From Ulota crispa (lineage: Eukaryota; Streptophyta; Bryopsida; Orthotrichales; Orthotrichaceae): a DNA stretch of 64,000 nt. The notes under the pieces are model-generated. The model worked only from the letters and a program-made list of their open reading frames with translations. It had not been told where the DNA came from and ran no database searches. A program made the translations under genes and the position numbers. The first letter of the stretch is position 1. Every line of letters begins with the position of its first letter. The stretch spans positions 6,554,188 through 6,618,187 of the forward strand of contig OY987249.1 of assembly GCA_963920765.1 (NCBI GenBank), read 5' to 3'. Shown in pieces: positions 46,494-63,121 of the stretch.

Positions 46494-47437
46494 ATAACCC
46501 CTAAGTGTACACCCATACCCGCCCATTTAAGGGTTTGGGGCTACCGCGACGTCTCAAAAAATTTAGCAAAAAAAATCTGTATGATTAGCCTTTCAACAAG
46601 CTACCATAGAACGTCATTTTTGTGAAAAAAAGTATTGTAAAATATTTTATATTAAAAGGCAAAGTTATAGCTCCTACGGTTCCTAGAAGCAACTTTGGAT
46701 TATCCTTAAAATTACTTGTATGTGTTCCTATAATGGCACGTGACGGTTCCAATCAATGCATTTTTTTGGCAATTTGTCGCCAATTGGCAACAAATCTTAC
46801 CAATAATGTCTCATCCCGTCATTTATTGGGCAATGGGCTTGCGCCATTGCAAATTTGGCAAAAATAAATTTGCCCAAAAAAAATGTCATAGTCCCAATCC
46901 CAACCCTCCCAAACTAACTTCTAAGCTTACATGTGGCAAGATTTGCTTGTGCAAGTAGTGCTTATTGCTACTCTTTGGGTTCACTACGAGTAGTGAACAC
47001 CTCAAGCATAGCTCAACCATAGGGATTGCCTTTCAAGATTGGGCAAAGAAAGGTGTACGTACCTCAAACACTCTATTGGTAACCGTGACTACCCCTATGC
47101 AAAACCTCTACACTATTCTATAGTGGTGTGGCAAGTGCCCATTCATTGTAATATTGTTTTCAAAAATTGTAGAAGTTAGCAATGTATGGTGCCATCATGA
47201 AAATTTCAAGAAGAGCAGCATGGGGCCCAACATCATGTTTGGAAATCTTCTCACAATTTTGGTTACGTAAAAAATATGAATGCATTTGGTGAGATTGTTT
47301 TTTACCTTTTGTGATAAACCATGTGTTTATGATAATGTTTGAAAAAATCAAATAAAAATTGGTTTTTTTTCAGCCGCTTACAAATTATTATTTTTGTTTC
47401 CAAGGGACAAGAACTTTCTTTTGGGTGTTTAGTTTAA
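46494..47437. mobile_element. TTAA-type element, probably composite (~940 bp)
   Basis: ATAACCCCTAAGTGTACACCC at the left and GGGTGTTTAGTTTAA at the right. The right third (47160-47437) is a diverged family B copy, so this may be two overlapping elements rather than one. Confidence 0.4.
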
Positions 47438-48177
47438 CCCTTGCATGCCAAAGAACCAAAAGTGTCCTCACATGATTTCAAAGGCTTGTTTGAGGCACTT
47501 GGATCTAATTTTTTGATCTTGCTATAAACTACAATAATGAAGGCATTCAAGTGGAGTAATAGCAAGGCAAGCCAAATGTTGTAGAAGTGCCTCAAAAGCC
47601 TTGATTGGGTGAAACACCAAATGAAGAATGGTAGCAAGCAACGTCTTACAAAGTACAACCATTGAAAAAGTCTTGTAAACTTCCTTGCTTTTGATGCATG
47701 GTAATGGGAAATTTGTTGGCAAGGGTTCAAGCATGCTCTCGACCCTTGTTGTGGCAATCCTCACCGGCTATGCTAGTCATTGTTTGTTGCACAATAATAG
47801 TTTGCAACTTTAAAAGTTAACATAAAAGAAGTTCAATCTTTGATTATTTGCAAGTGCGTGCGTTCACATCTAATTTTGCTACTTAAAAATTTTGAGATAA
47901 ATCAAGTGCTTATAATATTTTGTAAAAATCATTAAGTAGCAACTACTTGCCATAAAATGAGATTTTGTTGTCACATTTTGTTTGTTCTAATGTTGTAATC
48001 TCCCATCTCCTACAATCAATTGTACTCAAAATACAAACTGTGTTCTAAGTAAATATTTCACTATTTTCAATGGTCACTTTTTGTGGATGATTCACTTGAT
48101 TGGGATACAATGCTTCAAAATTGTAGGTTTTCCAAAACTTTGGTTCTGGTGGAAATGGCTTGGACGCTTAGGGATTA
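47434..48177. mobile_element. TTAA-type element (~744 bp)
   Basis: TTAACCCTTGCATGCC at the left; TTGGACGCTTAGGGATTAG at the right, with the last bases decayed. The interior has no recognised coding region. Confidence 0.45.
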
Positions 48178-48900
48178 GGGCATGCGGCTCTAGAGATTCT
48201 CCTCACATGCAATGACATCTCAACTACCGACACCATCGTCTCCACGAGGACCGCACTACTCCTTCAAATTGGCTTCAAATACCGGACGCTCCACTTGCAA
48301 GAGATTCTTCATTGCCACTCTTGGTTGCAAGCTCTGCTCATTAAAGATCTTGCAACGCCTATCTTGACTTGCGCTAAGTATAGAGAGTTGTTAAACCCAT
48401 GCCCAAAATTGCTAATGCCACACCCCAAGGCGTGTGCTTTGAACTTATAAATTTGAGAATTTAATGTTGATTTTTTAATTCAAATCAAAAAATTTGTTTT
48501 ATTTCTATCATTCTAATGATACATTCAAAAAAATTGGAAGTGCTTGAATTAAAAAATTAAAGATATAGGACTCTTGAATTACTTAAAGCAAAAATACATT
48601 AAAATAATAGTAATCATGGTGCAAAAAAATTCAATAAAAATTTGTATTTGTTCTTCTATCTTAAAATTTCAAGGGGGTGGTAATGCTATGATTGAATTAG
48701 CAATGGACGACTTAAATATAAACACATATATTATTAAATTCTCAAATTACATGCTCACAAGTCACAAGGATGTGACATTAGCAATTTTAGGTGTGACTTT
48801 TGCAATTCCCTAAGTATCATGCAAGGTCATAGTTGACTTTGAAGTTTGAACCCCAATGGAAGAAGCTTTGCACTGAGAGATGCTATCCTAAAGGAAGTAA
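48178..48900. other. Spacer
   Basis: 48190-48370 is richer in GC than its surroundings, but no open frame of note spans it. The rest is AT-rich with nothing recognised. Confidence 0.4.
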
Positions 48901-49273
48901 GGTAGCAGCATCCATAAGCATTGCGTCCCCATACCCGTCACTTGACAATGGCAGAGCTAATCAATTAAAAAACAAATGGTTGTGGGTGGGTGAGTGATGA
49001 TTGTGGGTGACTAGCATGAGGTTTTGAGTACCCATCTCACTATTTAAGAACCAACAAGCCTTGTGATTAGCATCTCTTACACATGGTTCTTACAATTTCA
49101 GTAATTTTGGACTTTGAAAAATCTTTGTGAACAAATGCTTACAGGTTGGAACCTTGAAATTGATGCCAATATTTTTGGTTTCCATTTCCTAGCTTACAGT
49201 ATTTTTTTCAAAGTTAGGCAATTGTTTTACCTACTCCAAAACCCTTATTTCCACGCTTATGGATGCACCTACC
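48901..49273. mobile_element. Inverted-repeat element (family G, 373 bp)
   Basis: GGTAGCAGCATCCATAAGC at the left is inverted as GCTTATGGATGCACCTACC at the right, flanked by GTAA and TTAA. It matches 28329-28707 in the opposite orientation through its length. Confidence 0.75.
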
Positions 49274-49990
49274 TTAAGTTTGAGCAGGTGCCTTACTAGA
49301 AACGCAAACCACTGTTCAGGATAAAATCAAGAGCTCAGACTTCTCATTGCTTTCCATGCCTTCGACATGCATCAGTTTTGAGAATAAGCTAGGCCTGAGC
49401 AATTAATCGGAACGGTTTGGACCAACTCGACAGTAATAGCAGACCAAGACAGATAAGAAACTGAAGATCACATCCTCACACAAATGACTTAACCATCACA
49501 GTAAAAGTCAAAATACAATCAGTTCACACGTTAACTGAAACATATGATAGTTAGATAGAGAAGCCGGGCGGCAAAATCACAAGTATATACTCCAACCACT
49601 GAGAGTGTCCAGGCGCAGCAATGAAAATTCTAACGCTGGACGTGGAGCAACTACTTGACCTCCTCTGAACTTCTCCTCAATACTTCATAGCAGGGAGTCT
49701 AATCCCATCGCTAAGTGCACAATAATTTATAGCACCTCAGACGAAGCCGGATCCAGCTTCACGGGTACGTGCAGTAACATCTGATCTGTCTTCCATATCA
49801 TTTCTATAGCATTTCTATAACATTTCTGTAACATTTCTGTAATGTAGTCTGGCTATGGCAGAACGTATGCTGACCGGGAGCTGATCAATGCAACACAAGG
49901 AGCGTGGAGATGAGTTCCTGGTGCAAGAGATCATTAGTTTCTCCTCTTGTCTGCGGGTGTTTTGTGGCACGAGTTTGTGGGAAATGCTAG
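49274..49990 (-). other. GH9 3' flank
   Basis: Likely 3' untranslated region of the endoglucanase. It holds a short tandem run of ATTTCTATAGC/ATTTCTGTAAC units at about 49799-49845. Confidence 0.5.
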
Positions 49991-53147
<3,157 letters not shown>

Positions 53148-53495
53148 GAGCATCTCCAGCGCTCTTGCCTACATGGAGCCGTTGCCGTTTAATGGGATGT
53201 GCAGTGCAATCATATACTTGAGTACTTGTCTAGGGCGACTCCTGTTTGGAGATCCAACGAAGCGCTGCAAATGAGGTTGCGTTCCTAGAAATTTGATTGC
53301 TATCACCTCTCCTCTGCACCCAAGTAAAAAGATGTCACAGAGATTTGAAGACCACACTAAAATTTGGTGTGTCAAATTAAGAACTTGGCGAGGCCTCTCT
53401 TCCGTTTAGTGGGTACCACTTGAACCTCCTTCCCCCAGGTCGGCCAATCCGGGGCCTATCCTTGGCCTTGTGGGCGAGGAAGGGTGGAGATGTTC
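53148..53495. mobile_element. Inverted-repeat element with TAA duplication (348 bp)
   Basis: GAGCATCTCCAGC at the left and TGGAGATGTTC at the right, with TAA outside each end (53145-53147, 53496-53498). This is the pattern of Tourist/Harbinger-type MITEs. Confidence 0.65.
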
Positions 53496-54255
53496 TAAGT
53501 ACCGTACTTTGTCCTTTAGCTATGACCTAAAGTTGGCAAAGTTCGTAAAGTTGACACTAATTCCTGGTTCTGGGATTCAGTCATCGAGCAGTTTGACAAC
53601 TCTGTACCAGACTCCGAAGACGAACAGGAACGTCTTTGCCCCCAGCAATTTGACTTTCGGCGATCGAGTTGTAGCCTTAAACTTTCTAGCACTGAATCGT
53701 CGTATACGCAACGGTTTTAAAAAATTGGCATTTTTCAAGACACTCTTCCGGAACGGCAAATCTACGCCATTTTGGGGGAGCTTGTGCACTTGGATGTCGC
53801 AATGTTAGAGCTCTGAACTGGCTAGTTTATCGAACATGGTCGTAGTTTGTCAGTTTAGGTGAGTTTGAAAGAATTAGGGTTGGAATCTAGGTGAGGCGTG
53901 CTGAAGGTATCTGTTGGAATAGCGGTGCCGTGAGTCCGTGACACCGGCAACGCCGCCGGGACATAATGACAAGCATTTCACCGCCACAGCCTACAGTTGA
54001 CTTGCGAAAAAGTGTTGAAGTCCGGTTTCGCCGCCATAACTTGTGCACATGGCACGTGTCCCGGTGCTTCGGAGTAGACGGCGAGTCCATTTCCCTGCGC
54101 AACTGATTGCGCACAGCGCCCTCATTTGCTCGATTTTGTTAACTCCCGCTCGATCCTCTTCCCCGTCCTCTTTGGAGTTCGGAGTCTTCGAGATCGTAGT
54201 CTGCGGCTCTTCACCGTCGAGTTTGCGAGGCGTTTAGCGCTTCCTGTCCGTCGTA
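53496..54255. other. Moderate-GC spacer, no recognised gene
   Basis: ORFs of 112 codons (53470-53808, +) and 70-75 codons (-) are present. None matches a family I know, and no clear splice partner is seen. It could be an unrecognised or decayed gene. Confidence 0.3.
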
Positions 54256-54928
54256 CACTAGATTGCGTTTAGGTTGCCTCAGACTAATTTCTCGACATTT
54301 TACAGGGAAATTACAAATAGGGGCATGAAGACGTAAAATATTACAGATAGGGGCAGGGGTGTAGTTTCAAAATAAATAGGGGCACATAGTGTAAATCTTG
54401 GTAATTTTTTTGGTTTTGAACATTGGTTGATTTAGACACATCGTTAGCTAATTTCTAAAAATTTAAAGGACTCTCCAAATCTCCAAATCAAGCCTAAGTA
54501 AAGAAATTTTAGTAAAGTAGATGGCAATTTTTGGAAACTTTTAAATCTTTTGGAAGTTAACTAACATTTAATGTAATGTATCTAAATCAACCAATGTTCA
54601 AACCAAAATTTTCATACAAAAAATCACATTTTTAAAAATTGTGCTCCTATTTGTAATTATTTTGGAACTGTGCCCCTATTTGTAATATTTTATGTTTTCA
54701 TGTCCCTGTTTGTAATTCCCCCTTATATATTTATTGCTACTACAAGAGAAACCAATTTCAAAGGTTTTGGTAACAACAATGATGTTATGGAAACCCAAAC
54801 TAACAAAATTTATTTCTAAATCATGTGAAATTTTAAAATTTAGAGAGGTACATACACCTCCAAGTAATCAAAGGATGAATCATAAGGTAACTTTCCATGA
54901 TAAGGCAACCTAAATGCAATATTCAGTG
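54256..54928 (+). mobile_element. Inverted-repeat element (family H), interrupted copy
   Basis: CACTAGATTGCGTTTAGGTTGCC at the left (slightly decayed) and GGCAACCTAAATGCAATATTCAGTG at the right. Its two parts, 54256-54302 and 54724-54928, match the uninterrupted copy at 63122-63423. Confidence 0.75.
54303..54723. mobile_element. Nested inverted-repeat element with TA duplication (421 bp)
   Basis: Inverted arms of over 50 bp begin CAGGGAAATTACAAATAGGG and end CCCTGTTTGTAATTCCCCCT. TA is outside both ends (54301-54302, 54724-54725). It sits within the family H copy. Confidence 0.7.
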
Positions 54929-55160
54929 CAGCCTTTGAGCGAGGGTACGGGGAGAACCGGGGAGAACTTGGTAGAGCCCGGAAGAGCCAAGAAGAACCGG
55001 CATTTAGTCTATTGTCAGGTAGTTGATTTGCAAAAATCAGAAACCCGGATGAAAATTGAAAGTGTTGGATAAAAACCGGACACGTTCTTATAGAAACCTA
55101 ATTATAGTATATTACAATATTAGTATAGGAAAACTCTGGTCCTTGCCCAATAGAAAACTA

Positions 55161-56381
55161 CACTAAACATTACGTTTAAGTTGTCCCATATTAATTTCTT
55201 GACATTTTGCACTACAAAAATATTTACAATATTTATTGGTGCTACAATAGTTTCCATTGATAATTATTGCAACAAACAACTTTTAACCCCTGAAGGACCA
55301 TGGCCTTTATTTTGTCAAAAGACACTCAAAACTATCACCTCTATGGCAAAGAGTAGAAAAGTTTGATAATCGGCCATTTTGCATATCTAACCATAGAATC
55401 TTGTACTAGACTACTATAAGAATGTGTCATACAAAACCCAAGAACTTTGACCACACATATTGGAAGATATTTGCATTTAAAAAGTAAAAAACAACTTTTT
55501 TTGCACCTTGCATGATTAGATTATTTAACTTTGAACTTTTTTAACTTAAAATTTTGCACCACAGAGTTTGGAATTCGATTTTTGTATGGTGGGAAGTTGA
55601 GTTGGTAATCTTGGAAAAACAAAAATAACAAAAAATAATTAATTTCCATTCTTTAAAAAAAAGCGTTAGGCAGAAAAAGGTATGAGATTGAACAAAAACT
55701 TAAATTGCTAATAAACCTGCAATGGAAATGAAACGCAATAATTCCAATGGTGAGATTGTTCTAGAAAGAAAATTTCACCCTCTCCAATAGTTTGTTTTGT
55801 AAAAATACTAAAATTGCATTCAAAAATGAAGTTTATAAGTTTTTTTTTCAAGAAGATGCTAGAATTGCCCAAAAAACAAGATTGTCCATAACTTTCTCAT
55901 AACTAGTCCAAATGGAATGAATCAAAGCTTTAGATGTAGAAAAAGGTATAATCTATGAGAAAAAAAATAGATTTTTTTTTCAAGTTTTTATAAGAACTTT
56001 TTTTGCTGCTTGGAGTCCCCAAATTTGTGCTTATTTGGGCATAACTTTTGCTCCCTGACATCAAATTGAATAAAAATTAGATGCCCACGTAGATCTTTGA
56101 GTTCCCCATCTTCAATAAAAGTTTCAAAAAATTATGCAAAGTAGTTTGGCCATAGGTACATGCCCAAAATCCCATTTGTCCGTTGAATAGACAGTTGGTC
56201 CTTTAGGGGTTAAAGGGCCTAATAACAACAATGAAGCTAAAGAAAATTAAATTAGAGACATCCAAGTTGTGAAACATGTGAAATCTTAGAATCTAGAAAG
56301 TTGTATGCTCCTCCAAGTGGTCAAGTGATGAATCATGAGGCAACTTTGCAGGGTAAGGCAACCTCAATGCAATATTTAGTG
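55161..56381 (+). mobile_element. Family H copy interrupted by a TTAA element
   Basis: CACTAAACATTACGTTTAAG at the left; GCAACCTCAATGCAATATTTAGTG at the right. Outer parts match 63122-63423 on both sides of the insert. Confidence 0.75.
55283..56213. mobile_element. Nested TTAA element (family D, 931 bp)
   Basis: TTAACCCCTGAAGGACCATGG at the left; GGTCCTTTAGGGGTTAA at the right. Removing it and one TTAA restores family H sequence (CTTTTTAAAGGGCC). The right 200 bases resemble 12490-12661. Confidence 0.8.
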
Positions 56382-56600
56382 TAGTTGAAAATGGGAAATT
56401 TTAGTTGGTGAAGCTAAAGTTTTCCCTCATATGCGCATCTTTTGCCCATTGGAAGTTATTAGCATTACCACGTTAGGAATAATCTATAGTTCTAAAATTG
56501 TGAAATTATGTGGTAACATACAATCTATAAGAATAATTGTACATACTAGTACAAGCAGGCATGGTAATTCAAAATAGTAGTGTGCTTTGAGATTTGTGTA

Positions 56601-57252
56601 TTAACCCCTAAATGCCCAAGGCACCCAATTTGGGTGTTTGCAAAACTTTGAAGATGAATAAAATCTTATCAAATCACTATTTGTAATATTTTCTTTTGAG
56701 CACAAGTTTGTTTTGAAGTCTATTTTCAACATCAAAAATCTGATTTTGAAAATGAATGTTCTTAATTTTTCTATTCAAGATTTTGTACAAGGGTGTCCAT
56801 TGCAATCTTGAGTTTTCTAGTGTTGGAAGATCTTGAAAATGAGCCTCAAATATACTAGAGCTTGGAGAAAAATCCGCATTAGAAATCCATTTAAAATATA
56901 TATAGTAGTAGATTTTGAAAGTCGTAAATTGGCTGAGGTTAAACATGTAATGACCTTAAACCTCATATTTTTTTGATGACCATCTTTTTAGATTTGACAT
57001 GTGCAATGAGGATTAGAAAACTTCAAGTCACTTTTGCAGTTTTAACACCCTCATGTTCAAACTTTATAATCTTTCAAACTACAAGGAATATTGTTGTGTT
57101 TTCTTTTTCCATGTAATCTCTAACATGTCAAGTTTAAATTTGTATGGTTGCAGTTTAAAAAAACTTGATGAGATTTATGAAAAGATTGTTTGATTGTTCA
57201 CTTTCTTGAAAATGCCAAGAAGTTCAAAAGGCCTTGGGCATTTAGGGGTTAA
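56601..57252 (+). mobile_element. TTAA-flanked element (family A, 652 bp)
   Basis: TTAACCCCTAAATGCCCAAGG and CCTTGGGCATTTAGGGGTTAA are perfect inverted ends of about 20 bp, the best preserved of the five family A copies. Confidence 0.8.
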
Positions 57253-60113
57253 TGGAAATTTCTTAACAAGGGGCATATGACACACTTAATTGCTTATAAA
57301 CAATTTCTATAATTATTAAAAATTTATGTCCTTGAATATTGAAGATTGTGTTGTAATTTACATTTGTGTTTCCCAAAGTTTTGCATCAGTTTTTTGATTT
57401 GGACATACCTCTCAATGTTTGCAAGTAACTTTCATTGTTTTCCAAGCGAGCACCTTTCAATATTTTGCAAACCAAAACATTTTATGAACTCTTACTTAAT
57501 GCATTTTGGATACTTCATAGTGAATTAAATTTGGCATGACCGTCTTTCTATACACTATAAAAATAAATACTTCAATATCCATGTAAGTAGAGACCCAATT
57601 GCCAATCCAACCATACAACTAGACTAGCCCTTTATCTAAATTTCTTATAAAATAATTGTATTACAATTCCATGCCTTCTTACACTATTACATATAAATAT
57701 ATGTTTGAGGCTAGGGATGCCCTTTGAAATTCTAGAAAACTAGGTGAGATAAAAAAAAATAGGGTCAAGTTTATTCATTGGAGATAAATTTTATACTTTT
57801 GTTAAATCTACCATAGCATTGAAAATATGTCTTTTTCTTCATTATATGTAAAATAGGGTAGTGAAAAATACCTCCACTTTGTATATTGTGAGGTATATTG
57901 TAGAAAGAAATAGGGTAAGGAAAACAAGATCCCCCTAAAAGTGCTCAGTAGGATGAGTTTGATTATAATTGTATGACTAGTTTGGATGAAAATATTGCAC
58001 TTTACCTCCAACTTTTGAATGTCGTGGAGGAAAACATTTTAGGGTTTAAATTTTCATTGGACACGTGGCAAGGATGCTAGCATTGTTAGCGGGAATAGGG
58101 TTGAAAACTTTAGAAACACTAGTAACCTACCAATGGTAAGTTTTTGAGGTCTTTGATTTTATGCATGTGCTTTAAATTCCTATCATTTCTAGGGGTTTAG
58201 GCACCTTAGATTCTTGCATGCTTTCACATTTGTATTCACTACGTTTACTATAGGCATGAAAGTAGCAGTTTTGGGCTCTTTACAATTCATTTATTTTGTG
58301 TTATCTTCTTATCAAATTTGACCTTTTGGCGCATTTTGCAAGCATCATAAAGGCGGTTTAGGGTATTTAAGAGTTTTGATATTTTTGTTTTACTTTTGTA
58401 AGGTCTACCTAGGGTTTTTGGTTTGAATTTGTATGATTGTTTGAAGCAATTTAGGGTTCTTTTAGTGTTTAAAATTTTGGTGCAAGTTGCGGGAGGACAA
58501 TGGTGGTGGACCCTAGAGTTAGGGTTTAGTTCTTGTTGCAGTATTGCACATGAAAATTCAAGTTTTAGAGTATAAACTTTGTTGCATTCTTGCGCTTAGG
58601 TTTGGTACTCTACAATTTGTAAAAAAATAGGGTGCCAAAAATTAGCCTTCCTAACCATTTAGAAATAAACATAAGGTACCCTAAAATACATAAAAATAGC
58701 TTTTATTCTAAAAATAAGAAGGAAATAATTACCTTAAAGAAGATAAATACCCCCTTTATATACCCCTTATCGCACGTGATATTCAAGTGTAAGGGGGTGT
58801 GACCCCTCAAGGTTTGAGGAGTTTGCAATTACGGTGCAAATGATCTATCCATGTAATTAGATCTACAACTGTACTTGCAAATATTTATGAACAAAATCTA
58901 AAATAATATACACAAAGCTATTTCTAAACGCGGTGTTTGTTTTTTTGAAGATTTTTTACTTTAACACTTATGTTGTTAAATTCTTGTCTTAGTGATTTCT
59001 TTAAAAAAAATTAATATTGTAATCACAATTTGAGATCACTTTTTATTGGTCATATTTTGAACTATTCAAAGTAGATTTTAAGGTGAAATATATTAGTACC
59101 TATCTTTTGTAGAATATTCTACATGAATTACTTTTTTTTAGAATCGACACAATATATAGCTTAAAAAACTAATAAAATGTTTATAAAACACCTTACTGGA
59201 AGGAAGAAATTAGATTTCCATATGCATGGAACATACTTACATTCGTTCAGTTCTCAAAATTTGGAAGTTCGGTATTTTAAGAGCTAAAGACCTCTCAAAC
59301 TCTTATTACTACATCAACCTTTGAACACCATACAACTATACAAGGACTCTTGGGTTGGCTTTTGAAAAAAAAGAAAATTCACAAAAAATTGAAACTTTTG
59401 TTGCGAGTTCATGTGGAAGTCTTTTGTATTGCACATTTAAATGATTTTCGTGTATAATGTCAAAGTTATAATTCAAAGTTGATTCTTTATTCTTAAAAAC
59501 AAAATAAGCTGCAACGCCTCAAAAGAAAAAGAAAATAATGTATTATGAAGGAATTTAGTGATGTTTGTGTAATTTGTGATCAATTTTTATGACGGTCTCA
59601 AACACTCTTTAAACCTTAAACAATGGACTAGTCACCGTGGTTGTTCAATAGAGTAGTGTGGCTTAGGGCATTTTTTTTCGTTTGCCAAGTCATAGTTGTC
59701 AATGGTCCACTTGAGAATAAATGGAGGGACTACTAGAGAGTGGCCCAAATCTATTAGTTTCTTGTCAGTTTGGCTTTCTTTGTCAAAAAAAAATGTCTTG
59801 GTGTGGCTAGTGTGGCAAAGCGCTCACAAAATTTAAAACAACTTCCAAAAGTTGCATTAGTTAGCGTGCAGTGCTGCCCCTTCATGGAAATTGCAAGAAA
59901 GACAACATTGAACCTAACACCATTTTTGTGAATCTTCTCATAATTTGGGATATTAAAAAATATGAATGCGTTCAATGAGGTTATTTTTTGCCTTCCATGA
60001 TGGACCAAGTCTTTATGTCACTTTTAAATACAAAACAAATAAAAAATGGCTTTCTTACATCTAGAACACCAGATTTGTTATAATGAGAGTTTTCTAGTGA
60101 AATGATAGGTAAT
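57253..60113. other. AT-rich intergenic DNA
   Basis: No gene is recognised. A diverged family B fragment lies at about 59830-60060 (shared GAATCTTCTCATAATTTGG). The rest has only AT-driven short ORFs. Confidence 0.45.
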
Positions 60114-60325
60114 TTAACCCATGAAGGGCCCTTGGGCTCTACAGCTACAATACCAAATACGACCACAACCAATATTCAAAAGTTTGAATTAGTTAGAAAT
60201 TAAGTGTTACAACCATGCATATTGAAGGGTTGTATGATGGTGGGTGCATTAAAACAATTAGAAAGCCCTCAAGGCTGCTCTAATAAATCTGTACATACAG
60301 CCATACATACAATCGCAAAGGGCTT
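60114..60325 (+). mobile_element. TTAA-type short element (family E)
   Basis: TTAACCCATGAAGGGCCC at the left; the right end is decayed around GCAAAGGGC. The interior matches 21552-21790. It lies between inverted segments CTAGAACACCAGATTTG (60060) and AAATATGGTGTTCTAG (about 60612), so it may itself sit inside a larger inverted-repeat element. Confidence 0.6.
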
Positions 60326-62519
60326 TTGTGATGTTCGAATACAACATGAAATTAAAAAGTTTTAGGTCAATTTGACAAAAGGCCATGTCAATTCAGCTCA
60401 ATTTGTGCTAAAATGACATAAAACCTTTCAAATTCAACCTAAAATTGAAAGGCCAATTTAGCTTGAATTGACATAAAACCTTTTAGATTTGACTTAAAAT
60501 TGAAAGGTCCTATGTCAATTCAGCTTGAATACTCTCATTTTAATGAAAATTGGTAATTTTGGTCAAGATCAACATGTTTATTTTGAGACATCCCCATTCT
60601 CTCATTATAACAAATATGGTGTTCTAGAAATAATTCATTTTGTCATCTGTCTGACAAAAACCGTCCACATTGGCTTCAAAGGATTAAACCCATCTCTTTT
60701 TTATCTTCAAAAATACTCTAAAACATCCATTAGAGGTTCAATTAATTTTTTACAATGTTGTGCTACATGTAAATGTTGAATTCCATATTGGTAACTTAGA
60801 AAAGTGCCTTGTAAATTGAGAGGAGGGGGTAATCAAATTTTATTTATTATATCCTTTGCCTATCTTACAACAATTTGATGCAATCAATGGGTTCTTGTCA
60901 TTACACAAAAAACATCTATTCTTGCTTTGGCAAAGTTTGCACATAGTAAAACAAGCTTGTTCTTTGTATACAAGTGTTAAAATTCAAACAAATATATTGA
61001 ATGTTATAAACTAAATGGAGCTTACAAAATATCTGTATACTTTATATCCTATGAGCATGCCATGCATGCTTTGTAGCATGTGAATTTTTTATGTGAATTT
61101 TACCCACCCTTCAGTCCCCACCTTTTCCTCTCCTTCCTTCCTTGAATTTGAAAATTTGAGAAACATAAGACACCCAAGACTATAGAAAGTTTCAAACTTA
61201 AAAAGGAACTAAATTTCCAACAACTTTGCATCCTCCCTTTAATGCCTTTTCTTCCCTCTCCTCTATGAATTTCAAGCTTTAGGTGACGCATAGCCACCCA
61301 ATGCTTCACATCCAATGTTTTAAAATATCAAATATGAAAAATCCCAATGACTTTTTACAATTCTAGTGATTTTTCACCATCCATTTGGGTGCCTTTTCTT
61401 CTCGTGCTTCATGATGTTTCACCTCCCCCTTTGGATGCCTTTTCATCTCCTTTCTCCTCTCTAGTGGAATTTGTGATGTTAATAGAGAAATATGTCATGA
61501 CACGTCATTATATCATGAGACAAACAACCCACACTTTATAATATGGATGTAACTTTAGATCAATCATGATAATGTATCATGCTAATATGAAGTTTTTATG
61601 CTTTTGAAGATCTATTTGACATAGTTTTGACATTTTTTGAAGAAAAGATGATAAGTGGATCTCTCATTTACAAATTTCATTTAGGGGAGCACAAGTAACA
61701 CAAGTATTTATCACCTCTTGGCATTTACTACTTGTAAATATGCAATAGAGTATCTTAGTTCATTCCTCTGGTATTTATAATAATCAACTAATTATTACAT
61801 TGTTATTTAATGGAGCTCCACATGTGTGAAAAAATATACATAAGCAATTCCTTAAGTATTATTTAAACTACTAATTTTAAAAGCTGCTGTTTATGAAGAT
61901 AATAAATTTTAAAAAATTATTAAAAAAAATCCCAAAGGAAGATATTTACCTTATTTTACAAATGGGTCAATTCCAAGTTACCTTCAATCTCTCATCTCCA
62001 CATATATTATAGCATTTGGCTACCACTCATCAATTTAAACCCTAATCACCACTCTTCAATCAATAACCAAAATGGAAATGAAAATCAAAATACAAAAAAA
62101 CTATTTGGCTGAGAGTAAATTATTTACAGCTTACTAACAAATTATTCATATATAATTTGATGGAGATATAAGCAAACATGTTTCAAAAACAATAACATTA
62201 CGCTATACACTCAATTTGCACTTTCTCAAATTCTTGCCACAATCTTAATGCTTTGAAGCTATATCAGAACATATTACAAGAATGCTTTTACAATTTGCAA
62301 GTACCACTTGACGATGTTACATAATTCATATTGCAATGTTGCATAATCACGACTTATTCCTTCTTGCCATGCACGTATTCAAAAGTTCAAAAATGTTACA
62401 AAGCAACAGGCTTTACATGACATGAAAATAGCCAAGAAGCAAACTATTATGCATCCATATATTACCTGATTTACTTAAAATAGCTTGTATATTAAAAGCA
62501 ATAAGAATATTTTATAAAG
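60326..62519. other. AT-rich intergenic DNA
   Basis: At 60360-60530 a degenerate repeat of AATTGACATAAAACCTTT and AAAATTGAAAGG words occurs. Nothing else is recognised. Confidence 0.45.
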
Positions 62520-62586
62520 ATGGCACCAAAAAAGATGTCCGAAGCTCAACGAGCATCTAATCTTGCTAGAATTGAAAGCATAAGAG
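62520..62586 (+). other. Exon-like segment
   Basis: ATGGCACCAAAAAAGATGTC opens a frame reading MAPKKMSEAQRASNLARIES and stops being open soon after a good donor, AGAG|GTATGT. Codon use looks coding and the start is lysine-rich, but no downstream exon or family can be named. Confidence 0.2.
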
Positions 62587-63121
62587 GTATGTTATAAATT
62601 CAAAAAACATATTAGATCTGATATTACATAAAAATATATGCCCATTATCAAAATAAATAAAAAGTAAAATTTTCCTAAAATTTTACATTAATAAAATCAA
62701 TTTGCATATGATTTACGTTTGTTTTCTTCAAAACCTTATCTTTAAGTTTAACTTTTTTCATTCTGTGAATCAATATCCAAATATTTAACATACTTATCTT
62801 CTTAAGTTTTTCATTCCCGTTTCTCTGGTTACCTTTGTTGCTTGCAATAAGCTTTGAGATCAAAAGACCTTGATTATCAACTATTCTTGTTCTACACCTA
62901 ATTCTATGATACCACTTCCATGCACGTATTTCAACAACATTTTCAGAAACAATAATATTGTAAATAACATTACATGCAACAAATCCCAAACCCATTTTTT
63001 GTTGAGTTGTTATCAATAATTCAAACTAATTTTAGTTGTTTTTAAGAACATAATAGTTAAATAAGACGTATCAAGTTACAATCACTTTCCACACAATCAT
63101 TCTAATCATTCCAATAATGTA

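Noticed and set aside
53470..53808. 112-codon plus-strand ORF
   Set aside because: It begins inside the TAA-flanked element and has no recognisable domain or splice partner.
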